Source: Planctomycetota bacterium (GTDB taxonomy: Bacteria > Planctomycetota > UBA1135 > GCA-002686595). From it: a stretch of 44,447 bases of DNA. Positions 32,468 to 39,798 of this stretch are shown piece after piece (position 1 is the first letter of the stretch; each line of letters starts with the position of its first letter). The stretch lies in contig JAKFYL010000009.1 of assembly GCA_021730845.1 (NCBI GenBank), forward strand, positions 1 to 44,447. The letters are read 5' to 3'. The position numbers and the translations under genes were made by a program. A model generated the notes under the pieces. It did not search any database and had not been told where the DNA came from. It worked only from the letters and a program-made list of their open reading frames with translations.

Positions 32468-34486
32468 ATGCCCAATCCCAGGACCTATTGCACCGACGAG
32501 TTGCTGCGCCACGCCGGCTGGCTCCGGCGCGTGGCCGTTCGCTTGGTCGGTGAGGTCGATGCCGCGGACCAGGTGCAGGCCACCTGGCTCGCTGCGTTGC
32601 GCCATCGCCCGCACAATCCCGGTCCCTGGTTGCGCCGCGTGCTGCACAACCACGCGGTGAGCGATGTTCGCCGCCGGTCGCGGGCACGCACGCGCGAGAT
32701 CGCGCATGCGAGATCCGAAGCTTTGCCGTCGACCTCGGACCTCGCCGCGCACGCCGAGATGACGGGTCTGCTCCTCGAGGCCGTCCTGCGGCTGAAGCCC
32801 GCGCAACGCGACGTGATCTTGCTGCGCTACTTCGACGAGCTGCCGCACGCCGCGATCGCGCACAGGCTGGGCATGCCGCCGGCAACGGTGCGCAGCCACC
32901 TGGCGCGCGGCCTCGAACAACTGCGCCACGACCTCGACGCCGCGGCCGGCGGCGATCGAGACCGCTGGATGCGCGCGCTCGCGCCGTTCGCGTCCACCAC
33001 GCTCTCCACGACGAACGCGAGCGCCTCCGCTTCACTCTTGCTCACGGCACTTTCCATGACCTCGACCCAGAAGATCGCCGCCGGTACGCTCCTCGCCATC
33101 GCCTTCCTCGCCCTCGCGTCGAAGCAGCTTGGCATCCTCCCGTCCGAGCCGCCGGCGGTCGCAGAGGAGCCGCGGGCCGCCCTGGAGGGCATCGACCGCA
33201 GCGAAACGCCGCTGGATCACGGCAGCGTGAGCCCCACGCGCACGCCAGTGGACGGACATGCGATCACCGACCCGCCGCGCGTCCCTACGCAGCGCATCCG
33301 GGTGGTCCATGCCGCGACCGGAGCGAGCGTGCCGCACGCGACCGTCCTGTACTGCAAGAGCGGTTTCGTTTGGGATGAGCTCGACGCGCGAAGCAAGGAG
33401 GAGCACTCGCTCATGGCCGAGGTCTTCCTGCAGAAGCATGGCGAGACAAAGACCGCGGACGAAAACGGCATCGTCCAAGTCCCGCTCGCGGTCGCGAGCC
33501 TGGTCATCGTTGGGCGCAAAGGGGACCTCTACGGCACGGCCATCGAACGCAAGGACGACGCCGTCTGGCAGCTCGCGCTGTCGCCACATGGCTCACTCGT
33601 CGTCGAATTGTTCGATGACCTCGGCGCGCCCGTCGAGGGAGTCCGGATCCTCTGTACAGACATGTCCTTCGCGAACGTGTTCCGGGTGGACTTGCCCCTG
33701 GGCACTACGGACGAACACGGCCGCGTGACCCACCTGTTCCAGGTGCCGCAGGCTCGAGACGAGGCGCTCGAGTCGCCTGCGCTCGAAGTCCTGCGCAAAA
33801 GGCTGACGGTGTTCGCCAGCCTGCCCGGCGGCAAACACGGCGAGTTTGCCTTCGATCCCGCAGACCCGCCGCGCCAGCCCGTGCGCATCATCCTTCCGGC
33901 GACCGGGACCGTGAGCGTTCTGGTCCTCGATCCCGCGGGGAACTACCTGGATCCTGCCACCCTCGGCGACCCGAACGTCGAGATCACTGTGGCCGACCCG
34001 GCGGTGCACGAGGTGCCGGGTCCGATGCGCGGCCGACAGATCGCCACGATCGCCGCCGACGGCTACGCGCGCTTTTCGAACGTGGTCTGCGGCAAGACAC
34101 TGTCGGTCAGCGCCCCGACGCTGCTGGGCAAGATCGAGTTCGCTGGTCCGAGTGCAGACCGCCGCGATGTTTTGGTGGAGCACCGCATGCACGCCGACCA
34201 TCCTGTCCTCACGGGCCGGCTCGTGAGCGCCGACCGCAAACCCGTGCCGAACACCCAATTCGGGATCATGTGTCGAGGCGACGGATTCCTGACCACGGTT
34301 GGGGTTAGGACCGACGACAAGGGCTGGTTCACGGCCTACCTCCCCGAGAGCGCCATGGGCAAACAAGCAGCCGAGGTCTCAGCGTTCCTGGATTGGCAGG
34401 AACTGTCGCCGGATCGGACCGCGCGCGTGCTCCTGTCGGTGCCGCTGACCGGAATCGTGCAGCTCGGAAACGTCGTCGTGCCTTAG
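32468..34486 (+). CDS. ECF-type sigma factor fused to a membrane anchor and exported domains
   Basis: Residues ~8-75 are a sigma-70 region 2 (DAADQVQATWLAALRHR, PGPWLRRVLHNHAVSDVRRR). Residues ~100-152 are a region 4 helix-turn-helix (PAQRDVILLRYFDELPHAAI, AHRLGMPPATVRSHLARGLE). Instead of ending there, the protein continues through a transmembrane segment (about 203-219, IAAGTLLAIAFLALASK) into ~450 residues of beta-rich domains with carboxypeptidase-regulatory-like motifs (TADENGIVQVPLAV, TDEHGRVTHLF, RTDDKGWFTAYL). The topology puts the sigma part in the cytoplasm and the rest outside. The start is ATG 32468; a GTG two codons earlier is possible. Release by proteolysis, or direct regulation by the outside domain, is inferred. 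Its stop abuts the convergent glycosyltransferase stop. Confidence 0.85.
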   Translation: MPNPRTYCTDELLRHAGWLRRVAVRLVGEVDAADQVQATWLAALRHRPHNPGPWLRRVLHNHAVSDVRRRSRARTREIAHARSEALPSTSDLAAHAEMTGLLLEAVLRLKPAQRDVILLRYFDELPHAAIAHRLGMPPATVRSHLARGLEQLRHDLDAAAGGDRDRWMRALAPFASTTLSTTNASASASLLLTALSMTSTQKIAAGTLLAIAFLALASKQLGILPSEPPAVAEEPRAALEGIDRSETPLDHGSVSPTRTPVDGHAITDPPRVPTQRIRVVHAATGASVPHATVLYCKSGFVWDELDARSKEEHSLMAEVFLQKHGETKTADENGIVQVPLAVASLVIVGRKGDLYGTAIERKDDAVWQLALSPHGSLVVELFDDLGAPVEGVRILCTDMSFANVFRVDLPLGTTDEHGRVTHLFQVPQARDEALESPALEVLRKRLTVFASLPGGKHGEFAFDPADPPRQPVRIILPATGTVSVLVLDPAGNYLDPATLGDPNVEITVADPAVHEVPGPMRGRQIATIAADGYARFSNVVCGKTLSVSAPTLLGKIEFAGPSADRRDVLVEHRMHADHPVLTGRLVSADRKPVPNTQFGIMCRGDGFLTTVGVRTDDKGWFTAYLPESAMGKQAAEVSAFLDWQELSPDRTARVLLSVPLTGIVQLGNVVVP

Positions 34487-35752
34487 TCAGCGCCTGAAGA
34501 ACGTCCGCTCGATGGCGTCGCAGGCGGTGTCGACACCGCGCTCCGTGCGCACCTTGGCGGCCACGCGTTCAGCCGCCGTGGCGTAGGACGGATCGTCGAG
34601 CAAGATGCGCAAGTCGCGCGCCGCGCGGCCCGCACGGTAGCGCCGCGACGACAGCACGCGCGCCATGCCCAGGCGGGCCGCGCGATACGCGTTGTCCGCC
34701 TGATCGTGAGCGAAGGGAACGCCAAGCATCGGTCGCCCGCTTCGCAGGCTTTGGCCGAGTGTGCCGGCCCCACACTGCTGGACCGTCGTAACGGCGCGCG
34801 GCATCAACAGAGAGTGCGGAGCACGATCCACCGCGAGGATGGTCGACGGAAGGGAAGGCTGCAGCGCCGCCGAATTGCCGGGACCGACGAGCAGCACGGC
34901 TCGCGCGCCGAGTGCCTGCGTCGCCTCGATGCTCTCCCCCCAAAACCTTCCCGGGTCCAGCACGGCGGACGAGCCAAGGGTGAAGACGATCGGTGGAGGG
35001 CCCTTTGTGAGGAACGCCTCGAGGGATGCCTCGAGTGTGGTGCCATGCGCCCGATCGTGGAACATGTGCCCGGTCACCACCACATTCGGGGGCCAGTCGG
35101 GTTGCGCGGCTCCCAACACTCGGGAGTACATGGCCAGCACGAGGTGGGGCGAGTGTTGGCCATCGAAGATCGGGACGAGGCCGGGTGGAAGTCCCAGTTC
35201 CTTGCGGAACGCCTCGACGGGACGCGCCCACTTTCTGGCGCTGGCCTTGCCGCCGGCGACTAGGAGCCTGTTGAACCAGCTTCCAAGGATCTCGAGCTTC
35301 TTGAGCCAGGGGGCCGGTGGCAGGACCGGCATGTCGGTCGGCGAGAAGAAGGACATCGGTGCGAGGACCGTGCTTGCCCACGGAACGCGGTGCTTCTGTG
35401 CGTAGATCGGAACCGCGAGTGAGAGCGGATGGCTGATCAGGAGGTCGGCGCCCCGCGCGGCGGCGCTCACATCCTCGAACTGCTCCCGCACCGCAGGAAA
35501 GATCAGGTCTTCGAGCAGGTTCTTGGGACCGTGACTCACGTCCATGATCTTCCGGACGGTGGCGGTGTCCCCTGGGTCCGCGTACGGGCGCAGGGGAAAG
35601 AAGTCGAACCCATCGCCGGTCACGAGGGCGCGGAAGTACTCCAGAGTCGCCACGGCGACGGAGTGGCCCCGTGCCCGTAGACCAAGTGCCAGGCCGATTG
35701 AGGGATCCACGTCGCCGTGGGAACCCCAGCAGCAAAGGACAATGCGTGCCAT
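34487..35752 (-). CDS. UGT-type (GT1/MGT-like) glycosyltransferase
   Basis: The 421-residue product starts RIVLCCWGSHGDVDPSIGLA, the N-terminal signature of macrolide/sterol-type UDP-sugar transferases (G-S-H/R-G-D). The C-terminal nucleotide-sugar domain has LGSSAVLDPGRF and ends with the acceptor/donor cleft motif CGAGTLGQSLRSG.. PFAHDQADNAYRAARLGM. In relatives that motif is HHGGAGT; here HH is QQ, so the histidine that contacts the donor phosphate is missing. ATG 35752 is chosen over earlier frame positions because it gives the family N-terminus. The stop directly abuts the sigma-fusion gene. The acceptor is unknown: lipid, sterol-like or natural product. Confidence 0.85.
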   Translation of the reverse strand: MARIVLCCWGSHGDVDPSIGLALGLRARGHSVAVATLEYFRALVTGDGFDFFPLRPYADPGDTATVRKIMDVSHGPKNLLEDLIFPAVREQFEDVSAAARGADLLISHPLSLAVPIYAQKHRVPWASTVLAPMSFFSPTDMPVLPPAPWLKKLEILGSWFNRLLVAGGKASARKWARPVEAFRKELGLPPGLVPIFDGQHSPHLVLAMYSRVLGAAQPDWPPNVVVTGHMFHDRAHGTTLEASLEAFLTKGPPPIVFTLGSSAVLDPGRFWGESIEATQALGARAVLLVGPGNSAALQPSLPSTILAVDRAPHSLLMPRAVTTVQQCGAGTLGQSLRSGRPMLGVPFAHDQADNAYRAARLGMARVLSSRRYRAGRAARDLRILLDDPSYATAAERVAAKVRTERGVDTACDAIERTFFRR

Positions 35753-35937
35753 GGCGGGAAAGGTATGGGGAGCGCCGGCTTGGCCCAAACGCCGGGCCCT
35801 CATGGCGCAACGGGGCCTCGGCCTAGCGTACTAAGGATGTTCCTCGCTCTGAACGTACGCGCCGGACCCGACGCATCATGACCGGTCCCTTCGTGTAGGG
35901 ACCTGAGGAAAGTTCCGACCTGCGATTGACTGGTCCT

Positions 35938-36113
35938 GGATTGCGATGAACAAGATTTCGCACACCTTGGAGCTACGAAGGCGCGCTCCATGCGCAAAGC
36001 ACGGGTCTCGCGGCGCAAGCGTGTGAGCTCTGCGCGCTCCCCCGTGGTCGGCGGCACTGCAGCGTTGCTACCGCATCGATCGCGGGCTGCTTGACCCACT
36101 TGCGCAGCACGTT
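35938..36113 (-). pseudogene. IS3-family OrfA remnant (frameshifted)
   Basis: On the minus strand, NVLRKWVKQPAID (starting at 36113) runs in one frame, and TTGERAELTRLRRETRALRMERAF runs in the next. Together they match the helix-turn-helix end and leucine-zipper of IS3-family OrfA transposases, but with a frameshift between them and no OrfB or 5' part. It is an old, inactive fragment. Confidence 0.5.
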
Positions 36114-36120
36114 GGGGGGG

Positions 36121-36201
36121 GGAAAGGCAGTCCAAGCAGACGACCCTGGGGTCACACCCTAGGGCGGCTGAGCGTTTCTATTGCAGCCCGCGCTCGCGAG
36201 C
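36121..36201 (+). repeat. Dispersed ~80-bp repeat, copy 1
   Basis: It contains the conserved core TCCAAGCAGACGACCCTGGG, then GTCACACCCTAGGGCGGCTG. CCCTGGGGT and ACCCTAGGG can pair around a CAC loop. It shares a 27-nt identical core with copy 2 and lies in the same orientation. Confidence 0.75.
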
Positions 36202-36322
36202 GTCGGAAACCTCCAGAGCGCCAGATAGTCCTTCTGCCCCTCCGACGCCCGAGCGCCTGGGATGGGGCCTAAGTTGGCCGTGTGACCCGAGCATCTGCAT
36301 CCGCTAGCTAGAAGCCTGCGCC

Positions 36323-38257
36323 ATGATCGAGCACGCCCCGACTACGGATACCCGCCCCGTGGCGCTCGTTTCGATGCCCTGGCAAGCGCTCAACGCGCCG
36401 AGTCTCCAAGTAGGGCTGCTCAAGGTGCTGCTCGAACGCAAGGGCATTCCCGCGCGCGCCCACTCGCTGCACCTGGGATTCATGGACTTCCTCGCGACGG
36501 TTTGTGCCGGCGAGAATCAGCCCTTCACCGCCGAAGACTATCGATTCATCTCCGACCGCTGGGCCGAATTGGCGGTCGGTGATTGGATTTTCGCGACCGA
36601 AGCCGTGCGCGCCGCATCGCCGCAGAAGGACAAGCGCTACGCCGAGCTGCTCCAGCACCGTGGAATGCACAGGAAACTGCTCGAACGCTTGCAACGGTTG
36701 CGTCGTCGAGTGCCCGCGTTCCTCGCGTCCGCTGCGGACGAGGTGCTCGCGGGGTCGCCTTCCGTCGTCGGATTCACACTCACGTTCACGCAGACGTTCG
36801 CCTCGATTGCGCTGGCTCACGAGTTGAAGCGGCGGGACCCCAGACTCAAGGTCGTGATCGGAGGAGCAGCTTGTGCGGCGCCGATGGGCCGCGGCCTGCT
36901 TGAGGCCTTCCCATGGATCGATGCTGCCGTCAGCGGCGAGTCAGAGGCGGTTGCGCCGGCTCTCTTCCAGGCGCTTCGTGAGGGAGCAGATGTGCCCTAT
37001 CTTCCCGGGGTCGCGCGCCGCGTCGGTGATCGGGCCGCGCCGGCGCCCCCAGAGGGCAAGCGCTCCGCCATGGACGACGTCCCGCGACCCGACTTTGACG
37101 AGTACTTCGAACGCCTCGGGCGCTCCCCGATTCGCTCCGTGGTGGCGCCGCACATTCCTTTCGAGAGTGCGCGTGGCTGTTGGTGGGGCGAGAAATCGCA
37201 TTGCACGTTCTGTGGCCTGAACGCCATGGACATGGCCTTCCGCAGCAAGAGCCCGGAGCGAACCATCGACGAGTTGATGGAGCTCTCGACGCGCTACCGT
37301 GTTCTCGACTTCACGGCGGTCGACAACATCATCGACCGCGGGTATTTGAAGTCGGTGATCCCGGCCCTCGCGTCGCGCGGGCTCGACCTCCGCATTTTCT
37401 ACGAGTCCAAGGCCAACCTCAGCCGCGAAGAGATCCGCCTCCTGCGACAGGCGGGCGTGCGCAAGCTTCAGCCGGGTATCGAGAGTCTCTCGACCCACAC
37501 GCTCAAGCTGATGAAGAAGGGCGTCACGGGGCTCCAGAACGTGCGCATGCTCAAGTGGTGCGCGATCGAGGGGATCGAGGTCGCTTGGAACCTCTTGTTC
37601 GGGTTTCCTGGCGAGCTCGCCGAGGAGTACGACGCGATGGCCGAACTCGTGCCGTCGCTCGTACACCTCCAGCCGCCGGCGCTCGGCCAGATCGTGATCG
37701 ATCGTTTCAGTCCCTATCACGACTCGCCCGGGGACTACGGCATCGAACTCACGCAGCCGGCGGTCCACTACCCGCTCTTGTACGACGTCCACGAGCCTGT
37801 ACTCCTGGAGCTCGCGTACACCTTTCAGCACCGCTACGTTGACGGGCGCGATCCGCGCGACTACGTCGCTGGACTATCGAAACGCCTGCGTCAGTGGCAG
37901 AAGGACTACGACCGCAATCGAGGCGCACTCCGCTTTCGGCGTGGCCCGGGTTACTTGCACATTGCCGACACGCGCACGACGACCGAGAACGCCGGTTACG
38001 AACTCCTCGGCCTCGAAGCAGCCGTCTACGACGCGATCGATGATGGCGCCAGCGTGGAACGCGTCCGCGCGCGGGTCGCCGCGACTCTCGGAGAGACACC
38101 CTCGGACAAGGATCTGCGGCGAGTCCTGGGCGAGTTCGTGGAGGCTCGCATCGCCATGGAGGAGCGCGGGCGCTTCCTGTCGCTAGCGCTCCCCGTCGAC
38201 GGCGCATCCGCGCCGATCCTCCGCCAGTCAGACGCCACGCGCCAGGCGTCGTCCTAA
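36323..38257 (+). CDS. B12-dependent radical SAM RiPP maturase (rSAM C-methyltransferase type)
   Basis: The 644-residue protein has an N-terminal B12-binding-like domain (about 12-235, with VGFTLTFTQTF and VIGGAACAAPM) and a radical SAM domain whose cluster cysteines follow the unusual spacing C286-X7-C294-X2-C297 in GCWWGEKSHCTFCGLN. That sequence is the hallmark of the RiPP maturation radical SAM family (TIGR03975-like). These enzymes modify ribosomal peptides, often by C-methylation of precursors with nitrile-hydratase or Nif11 leaders. Later motifs include KLQPGIESLSTHTL and LLFGFPGE. I found no precursor peptide on either side. The gene is bracketed by direct repeats, and a UGT is divergent from it. 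Confidence 0.85.
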   Translation: MIEHAPTTDTRPVALVSMPWQALNAPSLQVGLLKVLLERKGIPARAHSLHLGFMDFLATVCAGENQPFTAEDYRFISDRWAELAVGDWIFATEAVRAASPQKDKRYAELLQHRGMHRKLLERLQRLRRRVPAFLASAADEVLAGSPSVVGFTLTFTQTFASIALAHELKRRDPRLKVVIGGAACAAPMGRGLLEAFPWIDAAVSGESEAVAPALFQALREGADVPYLPGVARRVGDRAAPAPPEGKRSAMDDVPRPDFDEYFERLGRSPIRSVVAPHIPFESARGCWWGEKSHCTFCGLNAMDMAFRSKSPERTIDELMELSTRYRVLDFTAVDNIIDRGYLKSVIPALASRGLDLRIFYESKANLSREEIRLLRQAGVRKLQPGIESLSTHTLKLMKKGVTGLQNVRMLKWCAIEGIEVAWNLLFGFPGELAEEYDAMAELVPSLVHLQPPALGQIVIDRFSPYHDSPGDYGIELTQPAVHYPLLYDVHEPVLLELAYTFQHRYVDGRDPRDYVAGLSKRLRQWQKDYDRNRGALRFRRGPGYLHIADTRTTTENAGYELLGLEAAVYDAIDDGASVERVRARVAATLGETPSDKDLRRVLGEFVEARIAMEERGRFLSLALPVDGASAPILRQSDATRQASS

Positions 38258-38308
38258 TCGGTGAGTGTCCCGAGTCTCGTCGACTCGGAATCGGCACCTG
38301 CCGGGGGC

Positions 38309-38388
38309 GATAGGAGATCCAAGCAGACGACCCTGGGGTCACACTCTAAGGCGGCTGAGGGGTTCTCCGCAGCCGGCGCCCGCTCAAG
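38309..38388 (+). repeat. Dispersed ~80-bp repeat, copy 2
   Basis: It starts with GATAGGAGATCCAAGCAGA and shares 27 identical consecutive bases with copy 1 before diverging slightly (ACTCTAAGG for ACCCTAGGG). It begins 51 bp after the radical SAM stop, in the same orientation as copy 1. Confidence 0.75.
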
Positions 38389-38509
38389 CGGAGCCTACGT
38401 CCGGATCGGCCCCTTTTTGGCACAGATCTTTGGATTCTTGGCGGCTTGTTGAGACTCAGGACGTTTTTTGGTCAGCGGCAATCAGCGCGCCTTCTCACGC
38501 CACGGTCTC

Positions 38510-39535
38510 ATGACAATGCACACCACTCGTAGTTCCACGTGCCCCACTCTCGGCCTACTCCTCTCACTGATCGCATCGAGCTGCTCTGCATTGAGGGTCC
38601 ACGAGCTGGTTCCTGGATCGAATTCGACCACGAAGTCGACGATCGAGCGCCTCGAAGGCCTGCCCTTCTTCCGGAAGGTCGGAGCGTTGCAGCAGACGAC
38701 TACTCGCAGCAGGACCTATCGCTCCGTGACGTTGACCATGCACGAGGATGCTCACGAGGTTGGCCCGAACGGCGCGACAGCCACCACTTCGCGCATCGTC
38801 GACTCGTTGCAGGTCCCCGTTAAGGAGTCGAGCTGGGACGAGGTCGTGGTCAAGGCCGTGATCGACACGATGCCGCTCGATCCGAGCAAGGCACCCAGCC
38901 TAGCCTGCGTGGTCGCGCTCCTGGTGCCACAGGCCAAGCTCGAACCGATCTCGCCGGCAAAGATGATGGAACTCTTCGACGTGGAACGACTGGCCAGCGG
39001 AGGATTGGCGCCGGGTGAGCACGCGCACGACCAGGTCCTCGACAACACGGTCGCGGAAGTGGCCGTGGTCGACTACGGCACGACGTACTTCGTCAACGCC
39101 GTCACGCCGCTCTTTGGAACTGCCAGCCTCGGCGTCAAGCTCGCCGGTGACGGCACCCTGAACGAGGTTTCCGCGGAGGTGGATGCGACCAAGCTCGCTG
39201 ATCAGCTCCCGATCAAGGAGTTCCTCTCGTCGAAGCTGTTGCCGGCGGCGGCCGCAGCTGCACTCGACACGAATGCGACCCGGCGTGTCCAGTACCGCCT
39301 CGTGGTCTCGGCTGTTCCCCAGGGCTATCGATATGTTCTCACCCACACGGAGTGCATCTCGACTGACAAGGACAAGGATTCTTCGGACCGCAAGCGAGCT
39401 CCCCTGACCTACGCGAATGCGCAGACGATCACGCGCAAGTCGCTGTCCGATGCCGGCTCGACTGGACCGGCAGCGCAGCCCATCTTGGCCGTTTCCGGTA
39501 CTGTGAGCCAACTGCCACAGGACAAGAAGCCGTAG
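38510..39535 (+). CDS. Putative lipoprotein, unknown function
   Basis: The 341-residue product has a lipoprotein signal with a cleavage region LLSLIASSC near residue 25. The mature protein is a long alpha/beta domain without recognised motifs: LPFFRKVGALQQTTTRSRTY, then repeated VALLVPQAKLEP and VAVVDYGTTYFVNAVTPLFG segments with a regular strand pattern. Two ATGs (38510, 38516) can serve as start; no clear ribosome site separates them. It lies between repeat copies 2 and 3, and it is convergent with the secreted propeller gene. Confidence 0.7.
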   Translation: MTMHTTRSSTCPTLGLLLSLIASSCSALRVHELVPGSNSTTKSTIERLEGLPFFRKVGALQQTTTRSRTYRSVTLTMHEDAHEVGPNGATATTSRIVDSLQVPVKESSWDEVVVKAVIDTMPLDPSKAPSLACVVALLVPQAKLEPISPAKMMELFDVERLASGGLAPGEHAHDQVLDNTVAEVAVVDYGTTYFVNAVTPLFGTASLGVKLAGDGTLNEVSAEVDATKLADQLPIKEFLSSKLLPAAAAAALDTNATRRVQYRLVVSAVPQGYRYVLTHTECISTDKDKDSSDRKRAPLTYANAQTITRKSLSDAGSTGPAAQPILAVSGTVSQLPQDKKP

Positions 39536-39613
39536 TCGTTGGTGGGGGAGCACGGTCAGTGGCATCGTCGCATGGCCCCTGCAGTTCGCGAACGCTCAAG
39601 GATCCACCAACGA
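39536..39613. other. Spaced inverted repeat between convergent genes
   Basis: TCGTTGGTGG (39536-39545) and CCACCAACGA (39604-39613) are perfectly complementary, 58 nt apart, just after the lipoprotein stop. The spacing is long for a terminator hairpin but could fold. The rest of the 263-bp convergent gap shows nothing else. Confidence 0.35.
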
Positions 39614-39798
39614 TCTGCAGGTGTACTGCCTCGAGGCGCTCGAGCTGAAGTCCTGTTGACCTTGCGATCCAGCCGAGGACGATGACGCGCCGCGTGGACA
39701 CCAACTGGCACATCGAGCGCGCCGACCGGAATTTCGCTCGGCGTGCGATTCGGCATCGACGCGCCCGGCCCTGCGCTGGTCGGGCGCGTGCGTTGCGC

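Larger units (their letters stand above)
35753..36322. other. Intergenic region with IS remnant and repeat copy 1
   Basis: This 570-bp gap between divergent genes contains a decayed IS3-type OrfA fragment (35938-36113) and the first copy of the ~80-bp repeat (36121-36201). The remaining ~120 bp before the radical SAM start shows no small open frame with a Shine-Dalgarno, so no RiPP precursor is visible here. Confidence 0.6.
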
